Below, in pieces: positions 10,001 through 18,218 of a stretch of DNA of 64,000 bases; positions within the stretch are counted from its first letter, which is position 1, and each line of letters begins with the position of its first letter. The stretch covers positions 85,271 to 149,270 of the forward strand of contig NZ_QUFI01000006.1 in NCBI RefSeq assembly GCF_003478505.1, written 5' to 3'. The notes below the pieces were generated by a model. It saw nothing but the letters and a program-made list of their open reading frames with translations, did not search any database and was not told the origin of the DNA. The position numbers were made by a program, and so were the translations under genes. The DNA comes from Clostridium sp. AF27-2AA. Lineage in GTDB: Bacteria; Bacillota; Clostridia; Lachnospirales; Lachnospiraceae.

Positions 10001-10815
10001 TCAGGCTCAGCTGCTTCGGTTTCTTCTGCAGTCTCTTCAGCCTCTGCCTCGGTCTCCTCTGCTGCAGTGGTCTCGTCGGTCTCAGAAGAATTCTCAGCGC
10101 CGGTGGTTTCCTCGGTCTCGCCGCTCTCGGAAGCGTTCTCGCTCTCGGTTACGTCTGCCTTGGTTTCTTCCTCAGTCTCATCGGAACCGTTCTCAACAGT
10201 CTCAGAGGTTTCGCCTTCCGGCTTTACAACCTCTGCCTGCGGCTTCTTTTCATCGTCCACCATGGTGGTGCCGCTGTAGTCTTCCGCGTTCTCCACGCCC
10301 TCTGCATCTTCGATGTTGGTGGTGTTCGGATTTACGGTGACACGTGCAGTTTCATATCCACTTACGTTTGCGCGGAAGGTTACTGCCATGTCGCTCTCAT
10401 TGATGAACAGGAATACCACATCGTCGGTACCTGCGTTGTAGAATACCTGCAGATCTGTATGCTCTGTCGCATAACTGCTGTCGATATCTACATCGAGCTG
10501 ATATACCTTTCCGGCCTTGCTTCCTATTAACTTTTCATAGGAAGTTTTCAGGCTCTTCTGTTTTGCCTTCAGCTCTAATGAAGAAAAATCAAACACATCT
10601 CCGCTTTCCAGAGCGGTGCTGATCGCGTCTTCCAGTTCACTGCTGTCGAGCAGGAACAGAGAGCTTGTTTCTTCGCCTGCCGCAAACGCTACGGTCAGGT
10701 TCGTGCCAAAGTTGGTTACAACCATGGCTACGGTCAGCATAAACGCCACGATGCGTTTATACTCGTGCCTGATGACTTTTTTCAGGCCCAGTGTTTTCGC
10801 TTCGAGTCCTTTCAT
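4042..10815 (-). CDS. Giant LPKTG-anchored cell-wall protein with YDG/MBG-like tandem repeats
   Basis: A 2257-residue secreted, sortase-anchored surface protein, probably an adhesin or stalk. Order of parts: signal peptide (about 1-46, cut near TVAFAA); Glu/Thr/Ala-rich low-complexity region (about 155-420); a beta-rich region; two Big_2-like Ig domains (about 725-875); two InlB/Listeria-Bacteroides-type repeats (about 1030-1190, with FKAKW and FYAKY ends); a MucBP-like segment (about 1192-1265); then alternating repeats containing EKEYDGT and YTYDGT, resembling YDG/MBG domains, to about 2150; a Gly/Ser linker; and LPKTG near 2223 with hydrophobic helix and KKREDDK tail. A good ribosome-binding site (AAGGAGAGAG) precedes the ATG. 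The repeats likely extend the protein from the wall. Ligand unknown. The nearby BTAD regulator is a candidate controller. Confidence 0.93.
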   Translation of the reverse strand: MKGLEAKTLGLKKVIRHEYKRIVAFMLTVAMVVTNFGTNLTVAFAAGEETSSLFLLDSSELEDAISTALESGDVFDFSSLELKAKQKSLKTSYEKLIGSKAGKVYQLDVDIDSSYATEHTDLQVFYNAGTDDVVFLFINESDMAVTFRANVSGYETARVTVNPNTTNIEDAEGVENAEDYSGTTMVDDEKKPQAEVVKPEGETSETVENGSDETEEETKADVTESENASESGETEETTGAENSSETDETTAAEETEAEAEETAEETEAAEPETEAPAAEEELQAEEGSATASISAKEVFRVSTSAEVAEETLADSTEEETEAETEDKAEVPEKETEAIPETTEAEETVAEDKTEETVADESKADETTAADETADGETVADETKDGELVNDETKAPAENPADNNGDSSEVDFDGDEQFLEDDSIELMGELAGKAYNTVTIWGRANARAYAVKAEDLVGEAAVEGQYNVDYSVDPVGAAAIKGAHTVNEGETLYFAVDPQVGYEITEVTANGEELEEVDAAGVASASNLEKYAHVYAVEEVSEDLEIVARLEETADVAHPEFNASYVGSDGVTIKLHAEEGIIPEGTELDATEVTEALGDTIKEKMESESEGAEFNKVLAYDINLLYNGEKLSNSWSKDGYVDVTFTGAPIQEMTEISDKVEIVAVDDTSKTQLTAEKAEAVEASELKLESVSEQSVEGEAVEEVGFKAEHFTIYAVTASSGVMAASIEKYNTTMKIGQTQTLESDKSGYYVSWSSSNESALTVTGRGQTATVTAVGVGTATITHVYHNYWGGNPREDTATITVTADPITGVTLTGEDTVKAFDSIKLTAKTEPVGSAASSLEWESSNTAILTVDNTGNVTGVAPGTAIVTVHATSFVDAKVYTETKEITVIPATQSTDKALFYYLKTPTSDPKSNARDQWGECIGTGTITVTGGTWVDSGKNMYSPTHRVLTWPDGSTGSTWTIDKNKYGSHWDAIFNAYKRSVESKYNGVTLTKDDIQSITLIPYKISRNNSSNPDKHVDCQVRIVVKDFYNAIYYVEDAGETGFQSVQQSGPYRSGDTTAPTATTVAAYPDTKVKNGVTYTFVGWYDNEQFTGNVISFPYAMRANKEFYAKYVAGYNVNYDLDGGSWNIPSTYFKNADSNVYVVGTTPTKTGYDFNGWDRQDDDSHVYVANEKFMMPDNNVTFKAKWTPKEVSYTVNYYWAGTTTSVAESKTVTGKHFGDVINDEVPVEAEGYTAINTPQSLTLGSEANIINFYYYKNVILTANSDEKTYNGNEQNVHGYTCSVSGVVFSRITAVANGTDAAEYASTFTENAVGKIDDSRRYIVESTHTGLLKIKPRPVTVKAASDEKEYDGTVLTNAGWSVEKATETTGLVGTDTIGSVKVTGSQLYPGRSSNVPSEASFTSGKATNYQISYVNGTLEVKDRSTKYVITANAPDGEYTYDGTAKTASGVTYDTLTFGGETYTVEGLSSSRTEIDADPAGYETTIVGTAVVKDSAGNDVTNQFRVDTTDTGLLKINPREVTVTAASDEKEYDGTVLTNAGWSVEAATETTGLVGTDTIGDVKVTGSQLYPGSSSNVPSEASFTSGKATNYQISYVNGTLKVKDRGTKYVITANAPDREYTYDGTAKTASGVTYDKLTFGGKTYTVEGLSSSRTETDADPAGYETTIVGTAVVKDSAGNDVTSQFSVDTTDTGLLKINPREVTVTAASDEKEYDGTVLTNAGWSVEAATETTGLVGTDTIGDVKVTGSQLYPGSSSNVPSEASFTSGKATNYQISYVNGTLKVKDRGTKYVITANAPDREYTYDGTAKTASGVTYDKLTFGGKTYTVEGLSSSRTETDADPAGYETTIVGTAVVKDSAGNDVTSQFSVDTTDTGLLKINPREVTVTAASDEKEYDGTVLTNAGWSVEAATETTGLVGTDTIGDVKVTGSQLYPGSSSNVPSEASFTSGKATNYQISYVNGTLKVKDRGTKYVITANAPDREYTYDGTAKTASGVTYDKLTFGGKTYTVEGLSCSRTETDVDPTGNGYVTTIVGTAVVKDSDGQDVTEQFTVNATDTGLLKINPRKVTITAASDKKQYDGTVLVSGNWSVEKATENTGLVGGDVIGTVKVTGSQLQPGKSSNVPSDAKFTVGKASNYDIEYVNGSLEITGNSNNNNGGEGGGSSSGGGGSSSGPRDNGSTPSGGPGATTVTIDPDAVPLANLPNEDGAADLLVIDDEDVPLAALPKTGQSGASGLVLFLSSMMLAAFVAVSKKREDDK
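4789..6300 (-). repeat. 543-bp near-identical tandem repeat within the surface-protein gene
   Basis: The sequence recurs at exact 543-bp spacing (181 codons), about 2.8 nearly identical units; copies differ by single bases such as ggtacg versus ggcacg near 4993, 5536 and 6079. A diverged unit continues to about 6850 and another lies below 4789. The near-identity contrasts with the flanking copies and points to recent amplification or gene conversion. Confidence 0.95.
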
Positions 10816-10874
10816 ACTTCTCTCTCCTTTTCCCTTTATTTTGGCTATCTGAACGTGAATAAGAACGTTTTCCA

Positions 10875-10892
10875 GACAATGATTTCATTGTC
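10875..10892. promoter_or_regulatory. Inverted repeat upstream of the surface-protein gene, possible operator
   Basis: Perfect 8-bp arms GACAATGA and TCATTGTC separated by TT, about 60 bases upstream of the start codon. Next to it, GAACGT occurs twice (10851 and 10863) as a 12-bp-spaced direct repeat. Possible regulator sites; nothing else in the sequence identifies the binding protein. Confidence 0.4.
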
Positions 10893-11007
10893 ATGTTCAA
10901 TATACGCTTTGGGGCGTTACGTCAGCTGTTACTTTCCGCATTTTCTCTGGATTTTTTTCTCATTTCTTCCACATTTTATGCCCGTCTCTGCCCTTCTTAA
11001 CGTTTTC

Positions 11008-12348
11008 TTAATTCTCGCTTTCCGGAACATGTTCTCCGGTATTTTCTGTTACCGGTTCTTCGGAGATTTCCAGCTCCTTGACATTCTTTCCCATGTTCTT
11101 TTTCAGGCTGTCTCCGGCAACAGCCAGAGCCGGTCTGCAGGCATAATAGACATCAATCTTCTTTCTCCGGTTTGCTGCCCGGAAATTCTTGCACACGCGG
11201 TCTGCCGCGATGTGGCATCCCTTCTGGTCTGTGCTGGTTACCAGTACCAGGAACTGGTTCTTGCCGTAGCGGGTATACAGGTCTGAGCGGCGCACGGAAC
11301 GGATGATCGCGCGCTCCAGTCTCTGCCGTACCTCCTCCAGCTGTTCAGAGGATTCCAGCGGCTCGCCTTCCCGGTCAATAAGGGTAAAGAGTACCAGATG
11401 CGCTCTGGTATCTTCACGTCCCAGCACCCAGACAATGTAACGGTAAATGTCGATGAAGGTCAGGTAATCACAGCGGGTCGCGCCAAACACGTTGGGATCC
11501 GGTTTTAAGTGCTGCTGGATCTCCTCGATGTTATTCATCTCGTACTGGATCATGTTGCGGATGGCCCGGTAATGCTCCATCATCTCCTCTGACATGCGGA
11601 TGCCATATTCCTGCTGGGATTCCTTGGCGATCTGCTCATAGTATTCTACCGCTGTCTGGTAATCCTTCATGGCGGTCAGGCATTCCAGCTTGACCAGCTG
11701 CCACTCCTCATAGGGATAGCGGCTGAGGGCCTGCTCGCAATAAGGGAGCAGCTCCTCGTAGCGGTTCTGTTTTTTCAAGAGTCTGGTGAGTTCCCGTAAG
11801 ACCTTGAAGTAAAGCTCCTGATACTTCCAGTTCGCGGCAGATACCCAGTCATCAGCGATCATCAGCGGCAGGAACTCGCCCTTGTAAAGGCCGCAGGCCT
11901 CCTCCAGAAGCTCCACCGCTTTGACCGGGTCCTTTTCCTCCAATGCTGCCATGACCTGTTTCTGGAACACTTCTACGTCCAGCTCCACATCTACGTGATC
12001 CGCTGTCCACATATATACGCCGCCCTTTGTGGAGATATACTCTCCATCCGGCAATCCGGCGGCAATCAGGCTCTTTCTCAGGCGGAAGATCATGGCCCGC
12101 AGGGAATTGGCTGCCTGCTCGGTATCACTGTCTCCGTAAAGCTGCTCCAGAAGGCGGATCCGGCGGATACCCTCGCCTCTGCTGTAGATGAGAAGCATCA
12201 GCAAATGGAGCATTTTACTGCTGAGGCTCTTGCCCAGCAGAACCGGCTGCCCATGGTAAGTCATGCTGAAGCCTCCAAGCATCTGAATATAGATCACGTT
12301 TTCCATTACTTCTGTATGCAAATTATCATGTACTGTTGTCTTTTCCAT
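11008..12348 (-). CDS. BTAD-family transcriptional regulator with C-terminal degenerate GGDEF-like domain
   Basis: A 446-residue cytoplasmic regulator. Residues about 15-110 form an OmpR-like winged helix (YIQMLGGFSMTYHGQPVLL, then LRAMIFRLRKSL); about 115-260 is the helical bacterial transcriptional activator domain seen in SARP/AfsR-type activators. Residues about 275-410 resemble a diguanylate cyclase fold: RRSDLYTRYGKNQFLVLV lines up with the usual RYGGDEF stretch, but the catalytic GGDEF residues are replaced by GKNQF, so no cyclase activity is expected. I start at the ATG at 12348 because GGGAGGAATT precedes it; the upstream ATG would add 49 unlikely residues. It lies immediately upstream of the surface-protein gene on the same strand, making that gene a plausible target. 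Confidence 0.75.
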   Translation of the reverse strand: MEKTTVHDNLHTEVMENVIYIQMLGGFSMTYHGQPVLLGKSLSSKMLHLLMLLIYSRGEGIRRIRLLEQLYGDSDTEQAANSLRAMIFRLRKSLIAAGLPDGEYISTKGGVYMWTADHVDVELDVEVFQKQVMAALEEKDPVKAVELLEEACGLYKGEFLPLMIADDWVSAANWKYQELYFKVLRELTRLLKKQNRYEELLPYCEQALSRYPYEEWQLVKLECLTAMKDYQTAVEYYEQIAKESQQEYGIRMSEEMMEHYRAIRNMIQYEMNNIEEIQQHLKPDPNVFGATRCDYLTFIDIYRYIVWVLGREDTRAHLVLFTLIDREGEPLESSEQLEEVRQRLERAIIRSVRRSDLYTRYGKNQFLVLVTSTDQKGCHIAADRVCKNFRAANRRKKIDVYYACRPALAVAGDSLKKNMGKNVKELEISEEPVTENTGEHVPESEN

Positions 12349-12361
12349 AACGAATTCCTCC

Positions 12362-12439
12362 CTTGTGCCCTTAATATAGCAATCTTGTGCCCAAGATACA
12401 AGCACTTCGGCAGAATTGGTCAAACCTCGACAGAATTGG
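12362..12439. promoter_or_regulatory. Two pairs of direct repeats upstream of the BTAD regulator gene
   Basis: CTTGTGCCC occurs at 12362 and 12384 (22-bp period), and CAGAATTGG at 12411 and 12431 (20-bp period). SARP/BTAD regulators are known to bind direct repeats with about 11- or 22-bp spacing, so autoregulation is possible. The first copy overlaps the ribosome-binding region. Confidence 0.35.
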
Positions 12440-12462
12440 GATAAAATCAGGCCAAAAATGTA

Positions 12463-12493
12463 AAAAACGCCCGGCAGCAATTCTCTGCCAGGC
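12463..12493 (-). terminator. Rho-independent terminator after spoVG
   Basis: On the minus strand GCCTGGCAG pairs with CTGCCGGGC (one G-T pair) across a 7-base loop, followed by GTTTTTT. It lies about 20 bases past the spoVG stop codon. Confidence 0.85.
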
Positions 12494-12516
12494 ATCTTCA
12501 GACTTTCATTATTTGT

Positions 12517-12798
12517 TTATGCCAGCTCTTCCTGCTGGTCCTCCAGTGCCGCGGTCGCGTAACGCTCCAGAATCACGGACTGGATCATATCGCGGGTTCC
12601 CGAATTAATCGGATGTGCGATATCACGGTACTCACCATCCGCAGCCTTGCGGCTCGGCATGGCAATGAACAATCCTTTCTCGCCTTCGATGACCTTGATG
12701 TCATGAACAACAAACTCGTTATCTATGGTAATGGAAACGATTGCTTTCATTTTCCCTTCTTTTTCGATCTTTCTCACTCTCACATCTGTTATTTGCAT
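12517..12798 (-). CDS. spoVG: SpoVG, septation/sporulation regulator
   Basis: Small nucleic-acid-binding regulator, 93 residues, matching the SpoVG family along its length: [11 protein letters not shown] start, the [20 protein letters not shown] strand, [10 protein letters not shown] and [10 protein letters not shown]. In Firmicutes SpoVG affects septation, sporulation, capsule and surface gene expression by binding DNA or RNA. A strong GGGGGAGGGG ribosome-binding site precedes the ATG. It is a monocistronic unit between glgD and the BTAD regulator, with its own terminator. I saw no clear sigma-H promoter upstream. Confidence 0.95.
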   Translation of the reverse strand: MQITDVRVRKIEKEGKMKAIVSITIDNEFVVHDIKVIEGEKGLFIAMPSRKAADGEYRDIAHPINSGTRDMIQSVILERYATAALEDQQEELA

Positions 12799-12908
12799 GT
12801 GGAAACCCCTCCCCCGTTCTTATGCGGCAGTCCGGAGACAGACGAAATGCCCACCCCGGTCAGCCGTCTGCGTGTTTTCATGATGTCATAAGCGAATACT
12901 CCACACTG

Positions 12909-14030
12909 TTACAGCGTATAGCGCTCATTCTTTTCAATAACAATCTTGATATCATCCGGCGTACCGATATAGGTGGTATTGGCACGGATCGTATCGCGGC
13001 TCTCTACGATGCAGTTCTCAATGACGGTATTGTCACCGATGTAAACATCGTTCAGAATGATAGAATTCTTGATCACGCAATTGTTTCCCACATATGCTTT
13101 CTTAAACAGAATAGAGTTCTCTACAGTTCCGTTGATGATGGAACCGCTGGAGATGAGACTGTTTTTAACCAGGGCACCCGGATTGTATTTTGCCGGTGGA
13201 AGATCATCCACCTTGGAGTATACATCCGGATATTCCTTGAAGAAGTAGTTGCGTACTTCCGGTTTTAAGAAGTCCATGTTGGTCTTGTAGTAAGAATCTA
13301 CAGATGCAATGTTGCTCCAGTAGGAATCCAGCTTGTATGCGTAGATACGTTTTAAGTTCTTATAACGTACCAGGATATCGCGTACAAAATCCACACGGTC
13401 TTCTGCGGCGCAGCGTTCGATGAGTTCGATGAGCTGGCGTCTGCGGATCACATAGATACCACAGGAGATGGTGCTAGAGGTGGATACCATAGGCTTCTCG
13501 TCAAAGTCGACGATGCGGCCGTCATCGTTCAGTTTTACCTGGCCGAAACGGGTGATATCCTCTGTCTCTGGCATGTCCTTGCAGACTACGGTGATATCTG
13601 CCTTTTTCTCAATGTGATATTCCAAAACCTTGTTGTAGTCCAGCTTGTAGATACCGTCGCCGGCAGCAATGACTACGTATGGTTCATGACTGTTCTTTAA
13701 AAAGGAAAGGTTCTGGTAGAGGGCGTCTGCGGTGCCGCGGTACCAGTCGCTGTTCTCTGCGGTGATCGTCGGGGTGAATACATAAAGTCCGCCCTGTTTT
13801 CTTCCGAAATCCCACCACTTGGAGGAGCTTAAATGCTCGTTTAAGGAACGGGAGTTATACTGGGTAAATACTGCCACGTTCTGGATATGGGAGTTGCTCA
13901 TGTTGCTGAGCGCAAAATCAATGCTGCGGTAGCTGCCTGCAACCGGCATTGCGGAAATCGCGCGCTTGTTGGATAATTCCCGCATTCTCTTACTGTTTCC
14001 GCCTGCTAATACAATACCAATCGCTTTCAT
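12909..14030 (-). CDS. glgD: GlgD, glucose-1-phosphate adenylyltransferase regulatory subunit
   Basis: Partner subunit of ADP-glucose pyrophosphorylase in Firmicutes. The 373-residue protein has the nucleotidyltransferase fold ([15 protein letters not shown] at the start, [14 protein letters not shown]) and a C-terminal left-handed beta-helix (hexapeptide-like [16 protein letters not shown]). Several catalytic positions kept in GlgC are altered, for example AGGNSKRM in place of AGGQGSRL, which fits the known role of GlgD as a weakly active or modulating subunit. Its ATG overlaps the glgC stop by 4 bases (ATGA), so the two are translationally coupled. Confidence 0.93.
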   Translation of the reverse strand: MKAIGIVLAGGNSKRMRELSNKRAISAMPVAGSYRSIDFALSNMSNSHIQNVAVFTQYNSRSLNEHLSSSKWWDFGRKQGGLYVFTPTITAENSDWYRGTADALYQNLSFLKNSHEPYVVIAAGDGIYKLDYNKVLEYHIEKKADITVVCKDMPETEDITRFGQVKLNDDGRIVDFDEKPMVSTSSTISCGIYVIRRRQLIELIERCAAEDRVDFVRDILVRYKNLKRIYAYKLDSYWSNIASVDSYYKTNMDFLKPEVRNYFFKEYPDVYSKVDDLPPAKYNPGALVKNSLISSGSIINGTVENSILFKKAYVGNNCVIKNSIILNDVYIGDNTVIENCIVESRDTIRANTTYIGTPDDIKIVIEKNERYTL

Positions 14031-15301
14031 CGTACGCCACCTGCCTTTATAATGTAGTCTCCGCTTGCCAGTGCCCCGTCGGTGTAATCCTCCAGAGTGG
14101 TGACGCCGGAAATTGCGGTATTTTTACCGATCTTGACATGGTCCGGGATCACGCTGTGCTCCCCAATGGTAACCAGGTCGAACTGGTAAACCTTCGGGTC
14201 GTATTTGCTCGGTGCGTACTCGCCCACACCAAGCTCGGAGCCCTCGCCCACCGTAGTATCCTCTGCCACGATCGCTTTGTTCACTTTTGCGCCTGCTTTG
14301 ATATGACAGTCGCGCATGATGATGGAATCGTGTACCTCTGCCCCCGGCTCAATGGTAACGCCCGCGCCAATGACCGAGTTGGTAATGGTTCCGTGTACCT
14401 CGGTTCCCTCACCGATGATGCTTCGGTCAATCACCGCGTCTGCTGCCACATACTGCGGCGGGATGATATCGCTCTTGGTATAAATCTTCCAGTATTCCTC
14501 ATAGAGGTTGAACTCCGGAATGATATCGATGAGCTCCATGTTTGCCTCCCAGTAGGAGCCGAGGGTTCCGACATCCTTCCAGTAGCCATTGTACTCGTAG
14601 GCAAAGATGCGCTCCTGCTTCTGATGGCAGTATGGAATAACGTGTTTACCGAAATCGCAGCCAGGCTCCTCAGACATGGCAATGAGGGCTTCCTTCAGTG
14701 CCTTCCAGCTGAATATGTAGATTCCCATGGAAGCCAGGTTGCTGCGCGGATGCGCCGGCTTCTCCTCGAACTCGGTGATACGGTTATTCTCATCGGTGAT
14801 CACGATACCGAAGCGGCTTGCCTCTTCGATCGGCACCGGCATACATGCGATGGTGACATCTGCGTTATTTGCTTTGTGATATTCCAGCATAACCTCGTAA
14901 TCCATCTTGTAGATGTGGTCGCCGGAAAGAATCAGAACGTAGTCCGGATTGTAGCTTTCCATGTACTCCAGGTTCTGATAAATGGCGTTCGCAGTACCGG
15001 TATACCAGTCACTGCCCTTGCTCCGCTCGTACGGCGGAAGAATGGTAACTCCTCCGACATTACGGTCTAAGTCCCACGGAATGCCAATTCCGATGTGACT
15101 GTTCAGACGTAATGGCTGATACTGTGTTAAAACGCCAACTGTGTCAACGCCAGAATTGATACAGTTGCTGAGCGGAAAATCGATAATTCTGTATTTGCCG
15201 CCAAACGATACTGCCGGTTTTGCGACTTTTTGCGTTAATACTCCAAGGCGGCTGCCCTGTCCCCCTGCCAAAAGCATGGCAATCATTTCCTTTTTAATCA
15301 C
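14027..15301 (-). CDS. glgC: GlgC, glucose-1-phosphate adenylyltransferase catalytic subunit
   Basis: Makes ADP-glucose from ATP and glucose-1-phosphate, the committed step of bacterial glycogen synthesis. The 424-residue protein carries the nucleotide-binding AGGQGSRLG (12-20), [19 protein letters not shown], the FEEKP substrate motif and a C-terminal beta-helix. The start codon is GTG at 15301, preceded by GAGGTGATAAC; an ATG five codons later is the alternative. First gene of a glgC-glgD operon with a good promoter. No glgA, glgB or glgP lies in this window. Confidence 0.95.
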   Translation of the reverse strand: MIKKEMIAMLLAGGQGSRLGVLTQKVAKPAVSFGGKYRIIDFPLSNCINSGVDTVGVLTQYQPLRLNSHIGIGIPWDLDRNVGGVTILPPYERSKGSDWYTGTANAIYQNLEYMESYNPDYVLILSGDHIYKMDYEVMLEYHKANNADVTIACMPVPIEEASRFGIVITDENNRITEFEEKPAHPRSNLASMGIYIFSWKALKEALIAMSEEPGCDFGKHVIPYCHQKQERIFAYEYNGYWKDVGTLGSYWEANMELIDIIPEFNLYEEYWKIYTKSDIIPPQYVAADAVIDRSIIGEGTEVHGTITNSVIGAGVTIEPGAEVHDSIIMRDCHIKAGAKVNKAIVAEDTTVGEGSELGVGEYAPSKYDPKVYQFDLVTIGEHSVIPDHVKIGKNTAISGVTTLEDYTDGALASGDYIIKAGGVR

Positions 15302-15337
15302 GTTATCACCTCGCTGTAGTGTTTTCTTGTGCCTACT

Positions 15338-15366
15338 ATTATACCACGCATTTCAGAGAAAGTGAA
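15338..15366 (-). promoter_or_regulatory. Promoter of glgC-glgD
   Basis: Minus-strand -35 TTCACT and -10 TATAAT with a 17-bp spacer, about 40 bases upstream of the GTG start. Confidence 0.65.
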
Positions 15367-15534
15367 CAAATAATTGTATTATTTTCAATATTTTTTGTAC
15401 ATTTTCCGACACTTTTTGCGTAATTTTTACATTTGTCAATATATGGTATATTGGGAATTGGGTAACACAATTTATGGATTTTGTCGTACTGCTTCCCGGG
15501 CAGAGCCGAAAATACGCGTATTTCGATATTTTTC

Positions 15535-15563
15535 TTGAATCACTTTATAAAATGAAGTATAAT
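15535..15563 (+). promoter_or_regulatory. Promoter of asnS
   Basis: TTGAAT and TATAAT with exactly 17 bp between them, giving a leader of about 65 bases before asnS. The 334-base gap between glgC and asnS holds this and the divergent glgC promoter. I found no T-box elements. Confidence 0.75.
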
Positions 15564-15635
15564 CTTGTTTAAGTATGCAAATAATGATATATCTGTTAAA
15601 AGATTGAAAAGAATGCAGATCAAAGGAGAAGTATT

Positions 15636-17027
<1,392 letters not shown>

Positions 17028-17046
17028 ATCAAATAATCCAATCCCT

Positions 17047-17125
17047 GCGTGTCGCTGACACGCTCCGGATTCGCAAAAACCTATGCGGGTATACTGTGCA
17101 GAACGAACTGCCGGCATACCCGCAT
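17047..17125 (+). terminator. Tandem hairpins between asnS and the yhaO-like gene
   Basis: A 7-bp hairpin GCGTGTC/GACACGC (17047-17063) is followed by a 10-bp stem ATGCGGGTAT/ATACCCGCAT (17083-17125) with an inner GCAG/CTGC stem, then GCATTTTAA. Could be a weak terminator of asnS or a leader structure; the U-tract is short. Confidence 0.4.
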
Positions 17126-17145
17126 TGCATTTTAAGGAGAACCCT

Positions 17146-18216
17146 ATGAAATTTATTCACATTGCCGATGTCCACTGGGGCATGAACCCGGACAGTGACC
17201 GGCCCTGGAGCCGCGAGCGCGCCCAGGCCATCCGTGACAGCTTTGCGGAAGTCGTGCGGCAGGCCAGGCTGCGGGACGCGGACTGTCTCTTCATTTCCGG
17301 GGACCTGTTTCACCGCCAGCCGCTTCTTCGTGACTTAAAGGAGGTCAACTACCTCTTCTCCACCATTCCCGGTGTGCGGGTGGTCATCATTGCCGGAAAT
17401 CACGACCGCATCCGCTCCAATTCTGCGCTGATGAGCTTTACCTGGTGTCCCAATGTCACCTTCCTCATGTCCGAAGAATTAAGCTCCGTCTACTTTAAGG
17501 ACTTAAATCTGGAGGCGCACGGCTTCTCCTATCACACTGCTGAAATCAATGAGGCACGGTTAAACGGCATCAAAGCACCGGACGATGGCCGCATCCATGT
17601 GCTGCTGGCCCACGGCGGCGATGCCTCCCATCTCCCGCTGGATAAGGGGAACCTGGCCCACACCGGTTTTTCCTATGCGGCACTGGGACACATTCACAAG
17701 CCGGAGCTGGCACCGGATTTTTCCTACGCTTATCCTGGTTCCTTAGAGCCGCTTGACAAGACCGAGACCGGCCCTCACGGCATGGTGGTGGGCGAGATTC
17801 AGCCGGCATCCGGCCAGGTCATTTCCCTGGAATTTGTTCCGGTGGCGCGCACCCAGTACATTCCGCTGGTAGTCCATGTCACGCCGTCCACCACCAACGG
17901 CGAACTGTGTGACCGCATCACCGATGCCGTAAAAGAACGCGGCATGGAACATATCTACCGGTTCCGCATCCGCGGCATGCGTGACCCGGACATCACCTTT
18001 GACTTAGAGCCGTTAGAGCGCCGCCTGCAGATTGTGGAGGCGGTAGATGAATCCGAGCCACAGTATGATTTCTGCCAGCTGTTTGCGGAGCATCCCAGCG
18101 ACATGATCGGTTTTTACATTCAGGCGTTCCAGAAGGAGGATCCCAGCCCGGTTGAGAAGAAGGCACTGTATTACGGGATCGATGCTCTGCTGCGCACAAC
18201 AGACGAGAGGAGTTAA
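17146..18216 (+). CDS. YhaO/SbcD-like DNA repair metallophosphoesterase
   Basis: Calcineurin-type exonuclease of the Mre11/SbcD/YhaO family, 356 residues. Metal-binding motifs appear in order: IADVHWG (D8, H10), SGDLFHRQ, AGNHDR, LLAHGG and GHIHKPE. Start chosen at the ATG at 17146 because TAAGGAGAACCCT precedes it and the family begins with MKFIHIADVH; the earlier in-frame ATG falls in a hairpin. The gene is 2 bases from a YhaN/SbcC-like ATPase gene, as in Bacillus yhaO-yhaN. The two products probably act together on DNA ends. Exact substrate unknown. Confidence 0.85.
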   Translation: MKFIHIADVHWGMNPDSDRPWSRERAQAIRDSFAEVVRQARLRDADCLFISGDLFHRQPLLRDLKEVNYLFSTIPGVRVVIIAGNHDRIRSNSALMSFTWCPNVTFLMSEELSSVYFKDLNLEAHGFSYHTAEINEARLNGIKAPDDGRIHVLLAHGGDASHLPLDKGNLAHTGFSYAALGHIHKPELAPDFSYAYPGSLEPLDKTETGPHGMVVGEIQPASGQVISLEFVPVARTQYIPLVVHVTPSTTNGELCDRITDAVKERGMEHIYRFRIRGMRDPDITFDLEPLERRLQIVEAVDESEPQYDFCQLFAEHPSDMIGFYIQAFQKEDPSPVEKKALYYGIDALLRTTDERS

Positions 18217-18218
18217 TC

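Noticed and set aside
15302..15635. T-box leader of asnS
   Set aside because: Promoter lies only about 65 bases from the gene and no T-box core sequence or terminator is present.
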